Positions 33,383 through 40,463 of a stretch of DNA of 64,000 nt are shown piece after piece (the first letter of the stretch is position 1; each line of letters starts with the position of its first letter). Source of the stretch: Actinomycetaceae bacterium. GTDB taxonomy: Bacteria; Actinomycetota; Actinomycetes; Actinomycetales; Actinomycetaceae. The position numbers were made by a program, and so were the translations under genes. The stretch is taken from contig JAQYTG010000015.1 of assembly GCA_028724905.1 (NCBI GenBank), positions 47,250 to 111,249 of the forward strand, written 5' to 3'. The notes under the pieces were generated by a model, which saw only the letters and a program-made list of their open reading frames with translations, did no database searches and was not told the origin of the DNA.

Positions 33383-33607
33383 TCAGTGTTGATCGAATTG
33401 GCGGGCGTGTGTGGGTGCGTATGCTTGGATTGCTTCGTAGAGGTATAGGGTGGCTTTGTCCATGCCGTAGCTGACGCCGTTGTTCCAGCATTTGTCGTAT
33501 TCGTCGTCGCTTTCTGCTTGGTCGTAGCGGTCGGAGGCGGCGGCGTATTTGTTTTTGAGGCGGGTGATGATTGCCCAGAATGTTTCGTCGGTGATTTTTT
33601 CGTCCAT
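33383..33607 (-). CDS. Small acidic phage protein
   Basis: 74 residues (MDEKITDETFWAIITRLKNKYAAASDRYDQAESDDEYDKCWNNGVSYGMDKATLYLYEAIQAYAP). AAAGGAG lies 10 nt upstream of the ATG. Helical, no known family. Confidence 0.65.
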   Translation of the reverse strand: MDEKITDETFWAIITRLKNKYAAASDRYDQAESDDEYDKCWNNGVSYGMDKATLYLYEAIQAYAPTHARQFDQH

Positions 33608-33624
33608 GATAGTTTGGCTCCTTT

Positions 33625-33996
33625 TTAGTTGATGTGGTCTCGGTTTCCGGTGAGTAGGGCGACGAAGTTGTCGAGGGTCATGCTCACCCATTGCTCGCCA
33701 GGAGCGCTCTTGCCGTGGCGTTTGTGGATGACGATCCCCGCAAGCGCGCCATCATTACGGCGTTCGGTCTCGGCTTCGCGTGTCCATTCTGGGAGGGCGA
33801 GGTGGGAGACGTTTTTACATTCGAGTACGAGGCGCTCGCCGTGCCTGGTGCGGACGTTCGCGATATCGCCTTTATCAAGCGCGCCGGTCTTGGTGCGGCG
33901 GTCGATCCGGTCATCAACATGTGTAGCTAGGTAGTCGGCGATGGTTCGTTCGAATGATGTGCCGGCTTTTTTCGCCGATTGCCGGTTGCGTGCCAT
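33625..33996 (-). CDS. Hjc-like Holliday junction resolvase / PD-(D/E)XK nuclease
   Basis: 123 residues. KAGTSFERTIADYLATHVDDRIDRRTKTGALDKGDIANVRTRHGERLVLECKNVSHLALPEWTREAE contains the nuclease core: conserved Glu in SFERTI, Asp in KGDIANV, and E-C-K. WTREAE...NDGALAGIVIHKR is also typical. It resolves branched DNA before packaging. A longer in-frame region upstream is a Arg/Pro/His-rich shadow of the neighbour, so I start at MARNRQ. Confidence 0.85.
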   Translation of the reverse strand: MARNRQSAKKAGTSFERTIADYLATHVDDRIDRRTKTGALDKGDIANVRTRHGERLVLECKNVSHLALPEWTREAETERRNDGALAGIVIHKRHGKSAPGEQWVSMTLDNFVALLTGNRDHIN

Positions 33997-34007
33997 AAGT
34001 GCTCTTT

Positions 34008-34424
34008 TCAGTAGGGTGGCCGGTTGAGATAGTCGATGGCTTGCTGTGCGGCTTCTTGTGTGAGGCCGTGGATGCGGGCGGGGTAGGTGAAGATGATGAG
34101 GGGGATGCCGTCTTTTGTTTTTGGGAGTGTGTCCCATTCGCAGAGGTGGGGGAGGTAGTAGATGGCGGAGCGTTTGAGCCGTGTTGGGAGTGGGTCTTGT
34201 GGGGTGATGATGGTGTCGACGCCGTCTGGTGTGAGATGGTAGAGGGTGAAGCCGGCAGCGTGGAATGCTGGCATTTGGTCGCGGGTAATAAATTTGTTCG
34301 CGATCCTGTGCTCGACGTGTCCGTCTGGGGTGAATGTGGCGTAGATGAGACGGTGGCAGTCTGGGCATAGCGTCGTATAAGCCGGTGGTGTTTTGATCCG
34401 TGTTGGGGGTTTACGCTTCACCAT
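34008..34424 (-). CDS. Phage protein with zinc-binding CxxC motif
   Basis: 138 residues. A single CPDCHRLIYATFTPDGHVEHRI near the start suggests a small zinc or beta-hairpin domain, and the rest is mixed alpha/beta without known motif. Overlaps the upstream gene by 14 bp. Function unknown; early module. Confidence 0.65.
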   Translation of the reverse strand: MVKRKPPTRIKTPPAYTTLCPDCHRLIYATFTPDGHVEHRIANKFITRDQMPAFHAAGFTLYHLTPDGVDTIITPQDPLPTRLKRSAIYYLPHLCEWDTLPKTKDGIPLIIFTYPARIHGLTQEAAQQAIDYLNRPPY

Positions 34425-34722
34425 GTGGCGCCTCCTGTCCCTTGTCGTCCTGTGTGTGCGTGTTCGTCAGGCCGTTTTTCATGGTGTCGTCGAGGCTGTC
34501 TCGTGTATTGGTGAAGAGGGGGCGCAGGAGGTGTACCCAGGCCTCGATTTCGTTGAGGGCGTTTATGGCTTGGGTGAGGAGGCGGAGGCGTTCGTCGAGG
34601 CTGGCTGTGAGTATGGAGTTGGTGAAGGCTTGCGTAGCGTTCATTGTGACGGTGAGGAACCGTGAACATATCGCATAGGCTTCGTTCGGATCGATGTCTA
34701 TGTGGGTGAGGGTGGTGGTCAT
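34411..34722 (-). CDS. Small helical phage protein
   Basis: 103 residues (MTTTLTHIDIDPNEAYAICSRFLTVTMNATQAFTNSILTASLDERLRLLTQAINALNEIEAWVHLLRPLFTNTRDSLDDTMKNGL). Two or three amphipathic helices, acidic. AAAGGAATCCCTGCC then ATG fixes the start at 34722. No family recognised. First gene after the iteron region. Confidence 0.65.
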   Translation of the reverse strand: MTTTLTHIDIDPNEAYAICSRFLTVTMNATQAFTNSILTASLDERLRLLTQAINALNEIEAWVHLLRPLFTNTRDSLDDTMKNGLTNTHTQDDKGQEAPHGEA

Positions 34723-34768
34723 GGCAGGGATTCCTTTCATTAAATGGTTTTAGTTAAATTTGTGTGAG

Positions 34769-35050
34769 GGTAGCACTTGAGGCAGGTGTTTTCGAATTGA
34801 TTCTGTATATATGTTTTATGTGCGGATATATCTTTTTTTTTAGGTGTTGTATATGTATTAGATTCAAAACACCTGCCTCAAGTGCCACCAAGGAGTATTT
34901 TTTATTGATATAAAGCCGTTTTCTTGGGTGGCACTTCGTGAAATTACCTGCCACCCAAGTGCCACACCTGCCACCTTTTTGCGGATTTCTTGCAACTCGG
35001 GTGGCACTTCGCCGCTTCAGGGTGGCACTTCGAAATGCCCAAGTACCACC
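34769..35050. repeat. Iteron array GGTGGCACTT, candidate replication origin or operator
   Basis: The 10-mer GGTGGCACTT occurs seven times in 282 bp: direct at 34769 (one mismatch), 34927, 35000 and 35021; inverted at 34880, 34957 (one mismatch) and 35041 (one mismatch). Two of them are part of a perfect-but-one 24-bp inverted repeat (34769-34792 and 34866-34889) that flanks an AT-rich, pyrimidine-containing centre. It lies directly behind the prim-pol/helicase gene. Clustered iterons plus an AT-rich block next to a replication protein suggest an origin; a multi-site operator is the alternative. Confidence 0.7.
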
Positions 35051-35051
35051 C

Positions 35052-37559
35052 TCATAGGATCACTTCCTCGAGGCTTGGATCGGCGTCGATAGTGATGCCA
35101 ATAAAGTAACGAGCGCCGTGAGTTCCTTTGGTTGATCCAACACCGGCGCGCTCTAGGCGTTGGGTGAGTTGTTTTTGCCCGACGGGTGTGTATCCGTTGA
35201 TGCGGCACCATGTTTCGTATTTGGAGCGGAGTTCGGCTTTGCGTACTTGGAACAAATCCCTATTCGCATCGTGGAGGGTGCAGCATTCGGTGAGGAATTG
35301 GGCGACGGTGTTTTGTTCTGCTTCGTAGGCTGCGGTGGCGCGTGTGACGGCGTCAGGCTCGGGAAGGCCGTGCTGGAGATAGTCGATTGTGCCTTTGATG
35401 ATCCATGCGAGAATGCCGGGGGCTTCAGTGAGTAGTTTGGTTTCGAGGTTGGGGTCTCGTTCGTTTTTGGGGACGACGTAGGGGAAGGGGATGTTGCGGA
35501 TGCGGCGCCAGAGTGCTTGGGAGCCGCCGCCGCCCGTGTCTGGCACATTATTCGTTAAGATGACGAAATTATGTGTGGGAGTGAAGGTGAAGAAATCTTT
35601 GCCCATGAATCGTGCTGTCAAATTGTCGCCGCCGGTGAGCTCTTTCGTTTTCGCTTCAGCAATCCGTGCTCTTTCTTCGAGTTCGGCGATGATGGCGAGC
35701 CGGATGCCTTGTAGGGCGGCGATATCTGCTGGGTGGCGGTTGGTTTGGGTGAGGATTTCTGCTGGGCTGGTGAGGGTGTAGCCGGTGGCGCCGATGCCGA
35801 GGATAGTTTGGATAACGTTGAGCATGGTTGATTTCCCGTTAGCCCCCGCGCCGTGGAGGAAGGGCAAGATTCGCTCGGCGGTTTTCCCGAGGACGCACAT
35901 GCCGAAGAAGCGTTGCATGTAGGTGATGAGGCTAGTGTCGCCGAGGAAGGTTTGGTCGAGGAAGCGGTTCCATCGTGGGGTGGGCATGTTGAAGTCTGGT
36001 GCGATGGTGGTGGAGCGTAGGCAGAGCACAGCAGGGTTGGGTGGAGTCAAGACGCCGGTGTGGAGATCAACGGTGCCTTTGGGGGTGTTGAGGAGGTATG
36101 GGTTGGTGTCGAAATTTTGTAGCGGCGTGTAGATGCCGGCCGTGTTGTGGGCGAGGGAGAGCATGGCGTTGATTGCGTTGTTGGATAGGGAGCGTTTACG
36201 GTGGGTGATGTCTAGTTTGTCGTCTTGGGGTAGGGCGCGCATGAGCTGGCGGGCGGCTTCGACGGCTTGGGCTTTTCCGTCTTCGATGTTCCACTTTGAT
36301 CCGTCCCATGCAGCCCATGTTTCTTTTTGTGGGATCCACCGGAATTGCCCGGTGTATGCGTCGGCGAAGCGTAGGGCGTTACCATCATCGGTGCGAGTGT
36401 ATTCGACCGGTTCTTCGATGACTGTTTGCGCTTGTTCTTCCGTCTTTTCCGCTTTTCCGGCTGTTTCGGAGGCGGGTTTTCCGTTTTCGGTGAGCGCCGT
36501 GTCGTCGCCTGCCGTCGCCTCCCGTCGCTCAGGCTGCTTGACGTCGGTGCGGTTGTTGGTGATCCACGTATCGAGGTCGCGGTCTTGGGCGATTGGCGCG
36601 TAATGGCGTGATTCTTGCCCGTAGCCTTCAGCGGCGAGTGCTTTGGCGGCGCGGGTGTAGTCTCCGTCGTGGTTTAATACTGCGTAGGCGGCGAATTTCG
36701 TGTATGGCACCTCGGTGTCGAAATCGGTGCTGGAGCTCCAGACGTAGAGGCGGTCACGGTCGGTGGCATGGCCGGTCGATGCGGAGATGCCGTGCTGTTT
36801 GCCGGGACGTGACCAAAATGTTTCTTGCCCACGGGTGAATGCTGGCTTCCAGCCGTGCGGCTCGAGGATCTGCGCCCAGCTGGTTTTGGCTTCGTAATCA
36901 TCGCCTGGTGTGATGCCGTCTTCCGTGCGGCGCTCAATTGTAGGGCGCTGTACTGGTTTGGCGGCTGGGGTTTCGTCCAAAGTGCGGAAGATGGCGAGAA
37001 CGTCGTCGAGCTGGTCTGGGGTGAGGGTGATCGCTGTGGCTGGGCTGCCGGAGATGCGTGCCCAGGGTTTGCCGCTCGCGTGGAAGCGCCCGTCGGTTGG
37101 TGCAATCACACTGTAGCCGCCGTTTTCGCGAGTTTCCGCAATCACAGCCTTGTTTGGTGTGCGGGCGAGTTTCCTGTTCCCGCTCGTGTTGCCTGGGGCG
37201 TAGGCGTACCAGTGGTATCCGCCAGATGGGGATTGTTCGAACCAGCCGGCAGTTAGTTGCACCCACAGGTCTTTCATGCCTGCTTGCTGGAAGGTGGCGG
37301 CGAGTTGCGGGAGCTTGTGGGCGTGGGCGCCTTCGAGTTCGATCATGATCAGCCCGTTGGAGGCTTCTCCCATGGCGATAGCGAGCCCGTATTGGTCACT
37401 GTCCCACCATTGGTGGATGGATGCTTCAGTGTCGAGGCGGGTGGTTTTCCAGCGGATCGCTGGGCGTTTGTCGCCTTCTGGGCCGGTTTGGTGGATAGGG
37501 ATGACTTTCAGGCCATGCTCGCAAGCCGAAAGTGCGGCATCTAGGATCGGGTTGCTCAT
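35052..37559 (-). CDS. Bifunctional primase-polymerase / D5-type helicase
   Basis: 835 residues. The N-terminal prim-pol domain (1-195) has RPAIRWKTT, the metal-binding segment LIMIELEG, and GGYHWYA. The linker at about 200-400 is charged, with a second short motif (TRGQETFWSRPGKQHGISASTGHATDRDRLYVWSSSTDFD) typical of phage prim-pols. The C-terminal SF3-type helicase contains FLHGAGANGKSTMLNVIQ (Walker A), RLAIIAELEE (Walker B), the ILTNNVPD sensor and RRIRNIPFP (arginine finger). It primes and unwinds phage DNA. The helicase loader and Pol functions are not encoded nearby, so replication depends on host polymerase. Ends two bases from the last iteron. Confidence 0.93.
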   Translation of the reverse strand: MSNPILDAALSACEHGLKVIPIHQTGPEGDKRPAIRWKTTRLDTEASIHQWWDSDQYGLAIAMGEASNGLIMIELEGAHAHKLPQLAATFQQAGMKDLWVQLTAGWFEQSPSGGYHWYAYAPGNTSGNRKLARTPNKAVIAETRENGGYSVIAPTDGRFHASGKPWARISGSPATAITLTPDQLDDVLAIFRTLDETPAAKPVQRPTIERRTEDGITPGDDYEAKTSWAQILEPHGWKPAFTRGQETFWSRPGKQHGISASTGHATDRDRLYVWSSSTDFDTEVPYTKFAAYAVLNHDGDYTRAAKALAAEGYGQESRHYAPIAQDRDLDTWITNNRTDVKQPERREATAGDDTALTENGKPASETAGKAEKTEEQAQTVIEEPVEYTRTDDGNALRFADAYTGQFRWIPQKETWAAWDGSKWNIEDGKAQAVEAARQLMRALPQDDKLDITHRKRSLSNNAINAMLSLAHNTAGIYTPLQNFDTNPYLLNTPKGTVDLHTGVLTPPNPAVLCLRSTTIAPDFNMPTPRWNRFLDQTFLGDTSLITYMQRFFGMCVLGKTAERILPFLHGAGANGKSTMLNVIQTILGIGATGYTLTSPAEILTQTNRHPADIAALQGIRLAIIAELEERARIAEAKTKELTGGDNLTARFMGKDFFTFTPTHNFVILTNNVPDTGGGGSQALWRRIRNIPFPYVVPKNERDPNLETKLLTEAPGILAWIIKGTIDYLQHGLPEPDAVTRATAAYEAEQNTVAQFLTECCTLHDANRDLFQVRKAELRSKYETWCRINGYTPVGQKQLTQRLERAGVGSTKGTHGARYFIGITIDADPSLEEVIL

Positions 37560-37602
37560 GAGGTAAAGCTCCTGTCGTCATCGAATGGTGCGTGCTGGCT
37601 GG

Positions 37603-37688
37603 TGGTGTGCTCGGCAGGAGTTGAACCTGCAGCCGTCCAGGAAGTGTCGTGATATAGCTATAAAGACGGCTTCCGCGTTAACGAGCAC
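37603..37688 (-). tRNA. tRNA-like element of uncertain identity (possible degenerate tRNA)
   Basis: 86 nt on the minus strand. Acceptor arms GTGCTCG and CGAGCAC pair perfectly, followed by A and an encoded CCA. A canonical T-arm (GCAGG-TTCAACT-CCTGC) precedes the 3' arm. The remaining 51 nt do not give a normal D-arm and 7-nt anticodon loop; instead AGCCGTC pairs with GACGGCT across about 27 nt, or GGAAG with CTTCC. The length suits a class II tRNA (Leu/Ser/Tyr), but no anticodon can be read with confidence. Phages often carry tRNAs; this may be a decayed one or a structured mimic. It lies between the prim-pol and the putative SSB. Confidence 0.55.
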
Positions 37689-37773
37689 ATGTGCTGGGCT
37701 CTTGGTGCCGCCGGAGGCCCAGCAGTCCGGCCGCGCACATCGAATGCAGAAAACTGTGCGCGAGTCTAGGTGG

Positions 37774-38400
37774 TTAGCCGAGTGCTGCTCGGATCGCCGT
37801 GACGGCGCTCGGGTCGATCCCAGCGATGCTCGCGATCTGGGCGTCTGGCAGGGCGGCTTTGATGAGCGCGGCAATGTCTACCCCGCCAGCAGGCGCAGGG
37901 GCGGCTGGAGCAGGCGCAGCAGGCGCGGCGGTTGGGGCTGGTTCTGCGAGTGCGGCATTCACAGCCGCTCCGAGATTCGCGCGCGGCTCGATCGTATACT
38001 TGTAAAGCTTGATCGCGTTCAGGCGCGGATTTTTCTCATTCGGTTTTTCGCCGATGAAAGTGATGGACATGTGGTTGCCTGGGGCGAGGGCTTTGTTCAT
38101 CGAGTCGAGTCCAGATTCTTTCAAGGCTTCTTTCAACGCTTGTCGTTGTTCTCCCCATGTCTTGATATAGATGCAGCCTTGTTCGGGGTTACCGTCGGTG
38201 TCTGTGGTGCCTAGGTCGACGGTGACGACGACTTGGAGGCGGGGTTTGCCGTCGTCCCAGGTGAGGGGTTCGCCGGTGGTGAAGTCGGTCATCTGGCGTG
38301 ATTCTGCAGAGACGATCACGCCGCCGAGGGTTTCGCCGATGGTGTCTGGTTTCAAAGTTTTTCCGCCGGTGGAGGCGAAAAGTTCGTCAAAATTTTCCAT
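37774..38400 (-). CDS. Putative single-stranded DNA-binding-like protein
   Basis: 208 residues. The first 140 form a beta-rich OB-like part (IGETLGGVIVSAESRQMTDFTTGEPLTWDDGKPRLQVVVTVDLGTTDTDGNPEQGCIYIKTWGEQRQALKEALKESG...APGNHMSITFIGEKPNEKNPRLNAIKLYKYTIEP), then an Ala/Pro-rich linker and a C-terminal UBA-like helix bundle (ALPDAQIASIAGIDPSAVTAIRAALG). This matches mycobacteriophage-type SSB-like proteins in replication modules. Function by position and fold impression, not a definite family match. Confidence 0.65.
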   Translation of the reverse strand: MENFDELFASTGGKTLKPDTIGETLGGVIVSAESRQMTDFTTGEPLTWDDGKPRLQVVVTVDLGTTDTDGNPEQGCIYIKTWGEQRQALKEALKESGLDSMNKALAPGNHMSITFIGEKPNEKNPRLNAIKLYKYTIEPRANLGAAVNAALAEPAPTAAPAAPAPAAPAPAGGVDIAALIKAALPDAQIASIAGIDPSAVTAIRAALG

Positions 38401-38415
38401 GGGTGTTTTCTCCTG

Positions 38416-39285
38416 TCATCTTTCTGTGTTGTGTTGTGTGGTGGCTGGTGCCACCGAAAATAGGGTGTCGAGATCTGCGCGGCCGTCGGGCTGGCGCGGC
38501 TGCCAGTCGGGATACTTTGGGCAGTCCCAACAATGCGACGCACGGGGCTGGGAGCTGATCCAGTTGTCTCGCGCCTCCAGTGAGATGGCTTCGAGAGCAT
38601 GTAGCGTATTGAGTATCGTCTGTGCACGGTCGAGGGCGTCGAGGGCGATCCGTTCGTCGTAGGGGGCGATCCAGAAGAACCCGTCGCGGCGTAGGCTCAT
38701 GGCGTTTCTGGGTTGGAAATACACACTCACGTGGCTGGTTGGGTAGCCTGCATTGTTCCAGCCGCGCGCATAAAGCATGGCCTGCACAATATAGCGTTGT
38801 GAGGGGCGCCTTAAGCGTTTGGCTTCGTCCAACGTGGTTTTCCCGACGATTTTCCAATCCACGGTCATTCCTTGCTCGGCGAAGCCTGCCTGGTCTGGCA
38901 TGTACAGGTCTGTCGACCCTGTAATATCCACACCGTCGAGCTGCCCGACGGTCACTGTGCGTTCGGTGAGGAACGCCGGTGTGCCCGTGTTCCGCTCTTC
39001 GATCGTGTTCAGCTCGGTGAAGAGCCGCTCATAATGCTCATGCACGCATGTCCCGATGAAGGGGAGCCAGGCAATCTCGGGTTCGACAGTTTCCCAGCCT
39101 GCCAGTTTCGCGGCGAGGCAGTGATCACAGTCGGTGCCGATTTCGGATGGGCCGATGCGTTTTTGCAGACTGCGTGGAGCGTTTTTGATAGAGTCCTCGA
39201 TGAGGGTGGTGATCATTGCGGCTGCCTGCTCGGCGCGTATATCCGCTTCTGGTTTCGGTGCGGGTTCCAGTGATAGTTTGCTCAT
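38416..39285 (-). CDS. Cas4/RecB-like exonuclease (PD-(D/E)XK)
   Basis: 289 residues. Nuclease core: GTCVHEHYERLF (His), GSTDLYMPDQ (Asp), MTVDWKIVGKT (D-x-K). RPSQRYIVQAMLYARGW is the QxxxY motif of RecB-family nucleases. Four Cys (CDHCLA near residue 55; CWDCPKY near 258) could hold an iron-sulphur cluster as in Cas4. It would trim 5'-ended strands during recombination or phage replication. No cas genes are present, so it is a stand-alone phage enzyme. Overlaps the next gene by 4 bp. Confidence 0.9.
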   Translation of the reverse strand: MSKLSLEPAPKPEADIRAEQAAAMITTLIEDSIKNAPRSLQKRIGPSEIGTDCDHCLAAKLAGWETVEPEIAWLPFIGTCVHEHYERLFTELNTIEERNTGTPAFLTERTVTVGQLDGVDITGSTDLYMPDQAGFAEQGMTVDWKIVGKTTLDEAKRLRRPSQRYIVQAMLYARGWNNAGYPTSHVSVYFQPRNAMSLRRDGFFWIAPYDERIALDALDRAQTILNTLHALEAISLEARDNWISSQPRASHCWDCPKYPDWQPRQPDGRADLDTLFSVAPATTQHNTER

Positions 39286-39590
39286 TTGATCATCAGGGTT
39301 TCTTCGCCACGGTAGCCGTTGAGGATGGCTGGGGCGATCTGGTTTTCTGCTTCTTTGGAGTTGAAGCTGGTGTAGAGTTGCGGGAACTCAGAGCGTGGGA
39401 ATTCTTTCTCCACCTGCTTCCACGAGATGCGGCCTTTCTGCCAGACGATCTTGGAATCACCGTAGGTGCCCGCGTCTGGGTGGGCATCTTTAATCACGGC
39501 GTCGATAGCTTTAATCGCATCAGTGAGGCGGGCTTGCTCCGCTTTTAGCGTGGCGCGTTGTGTGAGGAGGGCGGGAATGTCGAGAGTCAT
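39282..39590 (-). CDS. Phage early coiled-coil protein
   Basis: 102 residues. MTLDIPALLTQRATLKAEQARLTDAIKAIDAVIKDAHPDAGTYGDSKIVWQKGRISWKQVEKEFPRSEFPQLYTSF: helical coiled start followed by a short beta part. Proteins of this look sit next to Cas4/RecB-like nucleases in many actinophages. The start MTLDIP is used; upstream codons are unsupported. Confidence 0.68.
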   Translation of the reverse strand: MTLDIPALLTQRATLKAEQARLTDAIKAIDAVIKDAHPDAGTYGDSKIVWQKGRISWKQVEKEFPRSEFPQLYTSFNSKEAENQIAPAILNGYRGEETLMIK

Positions 39591-39592
39591 TT

Positions 39593-39787
39593 TTATTCTT
39601 CTCCTAGGCTGGTGATCCATTCGCGGGTGATTAATGCCCATTCGGCGTTGAGGGTTGCTGCGGTCTTTTTTGTTTCTTTCGCGAGGCGGTATTTGCCGAG
39701 GTTTTCAAGCTGCCGCGCCAGCTGGTTAGCCGTGTCGGCAGCTTTCCCGATTTTTTTGAGGCGCTGCCGGTCAGGGAACTGGATCAT
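39593..39787 (-). CDS. Small basic phage protein
   Basis: 64 residues (MIQFPDRQRLKKIGKAADTANQLARQLENLGKYRLAKETKKTAATLNAEWALITREWITSLGEE), mostly helical. Starts at ATG 39787, overlapping the upstream stop by 4 bp; a longer frame upstream is Arg/His-rich and implausible. Unknown function. Confidence 0.6.
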   Translation of the reverse strand: MIQFPDRQRLKKIGKAADTANQLARQLENLGKYRLAKETKKTAATLNAEWALITREWITSLGEE

Positions 39788-40095
39788 GCCGGCCTCCGTG
39801 TGACTTGGCTGGCGGCTTGTTCGCTTGCTTTTTGTAGGTGGTAGGTGAGCATGTCGATTTCGGTTGCGGCGCGCATAAAATTCGTGTCTTGATGCTCGCA
39901 AATCAAAGCAATCAACGCCGTGGCCGCCCATGCGGTGACCACAACCGGTAGGAGGCGGGCATAGAGTGTGGCTGTCGCATACTGGCCTTCTATCCAGGCG
40001 TAGCCGCCGACGGTCGCCATATAGATGAGGCCGCACACGGTGAGTGCGGTGAGGATCCCTATGATCCATGCACGTACAGGAATGCGGGGTATCAT
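39784..40095 (-). CDS. Small two-helix membrane protein
   Basis: 103 residues. Two membrane helices (AWIIGILTALTVCGLIYMATVG and LLPVVVTAWAATALIALICE), then a soluble C-terminal helix (TEIDMLTYHLQKASEQAASQ). AAGGACAAGC precedes the ATG. A phage-encoded early membrane protein; superinfection exclusion or host-takeover roles are possible but unsupported. Confidence 0.65.
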   Translation of the reverse strand: MIPRIPVRAWIIGILTALTVCGLIYMATVGGYAWIEGQYATATLYARLLPVVVTAWAATALIALICEHQDTNFMRAATEIDMLTYHLQKASEQAASQVTRRPA

Positions 40096-40139
40096 GTGCT
40101 TGTCCTTCTCATAGTGATATGGGGGGGTGTTTCCCGCCG

Positions 40140-40463
40140 CTAGCTTTGGTTTGAATGTTGTGCTAGCGGCGGTGTTTTCGCTTGTCGGCGTGCGCGCGCT
40201 CGCGGGGAGCGTGGAGGAATTTTTGTGAAGAAGACTGCTGTTTCTTCTTCTAGATGTTGCGGCATGGTGCGGGGTTCTGGTGCCCTGTGCGCGTCTATAT
40301 AGGCGTCGATAGCTTCTTGTGGGTAGCGCCATTCGTAACCGATTTTGAACGCTCCTGGGAATAAGCCTTGCCCTGTTTTTATCGTGATAGTGTGTTGGGT
40401 GACCCGCATTATTTGTGCTACTTCGGCAGCGGTATAAAACTTTTGCGCTGGGGTCGTGTTCAT
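40140..40463 (-). CDS. Excisionase-like helix-turn-helix protein
   Basis: 107 residues. AQKFYTAAEVAQIMRVTQHTITIKTGQGLFPGAFKIGYEWRYPQEAIDAYIDAHRAPEP is an HTH_17/excisionase-type DNA-binding domain, with a basic, disordered C-terminus (RSPRARARRQAK). Could be Xis or an early regulator. Start overlaps the upstream frame's stop by 4 bp (ATGA). Confidence 0.8.
   Translation of the reverse strand: MNTTPAQKFYTAAEVAQIMRVTQHTITIKTGQGLFPGAFKIGYEWRYPQEAIDAYIDAHRAPEPRTMPQHLEEETAVFFTKIPPRSPRARARRQAKTPPLAQHSNQS

Noticed and set aside
33999..34370. Plus-strand frame of 123 codons in the early region
   Set aside because: Val/Gly/Trp-rich mirror of the minus-strand gene 34008-34424; no ribosome-binding site.
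34769..35050. CRISPR array reading of the GGTGGCACTT repeats
   Set aside because: Units are 10 bp, alternate in orientation and have irregular spacing, unlike CRISPR repeats; no cas genes besides a phage Cas4-like nuclease.
37585..38214. Long plus-strand frame over the tRNA-like element and the SSB-like gene
   Set aside because: Its start is the typical mistranslation of a reverse tRNA (ARQELNLQPS), and the rest is antisense to a coherent minus-strand gene.
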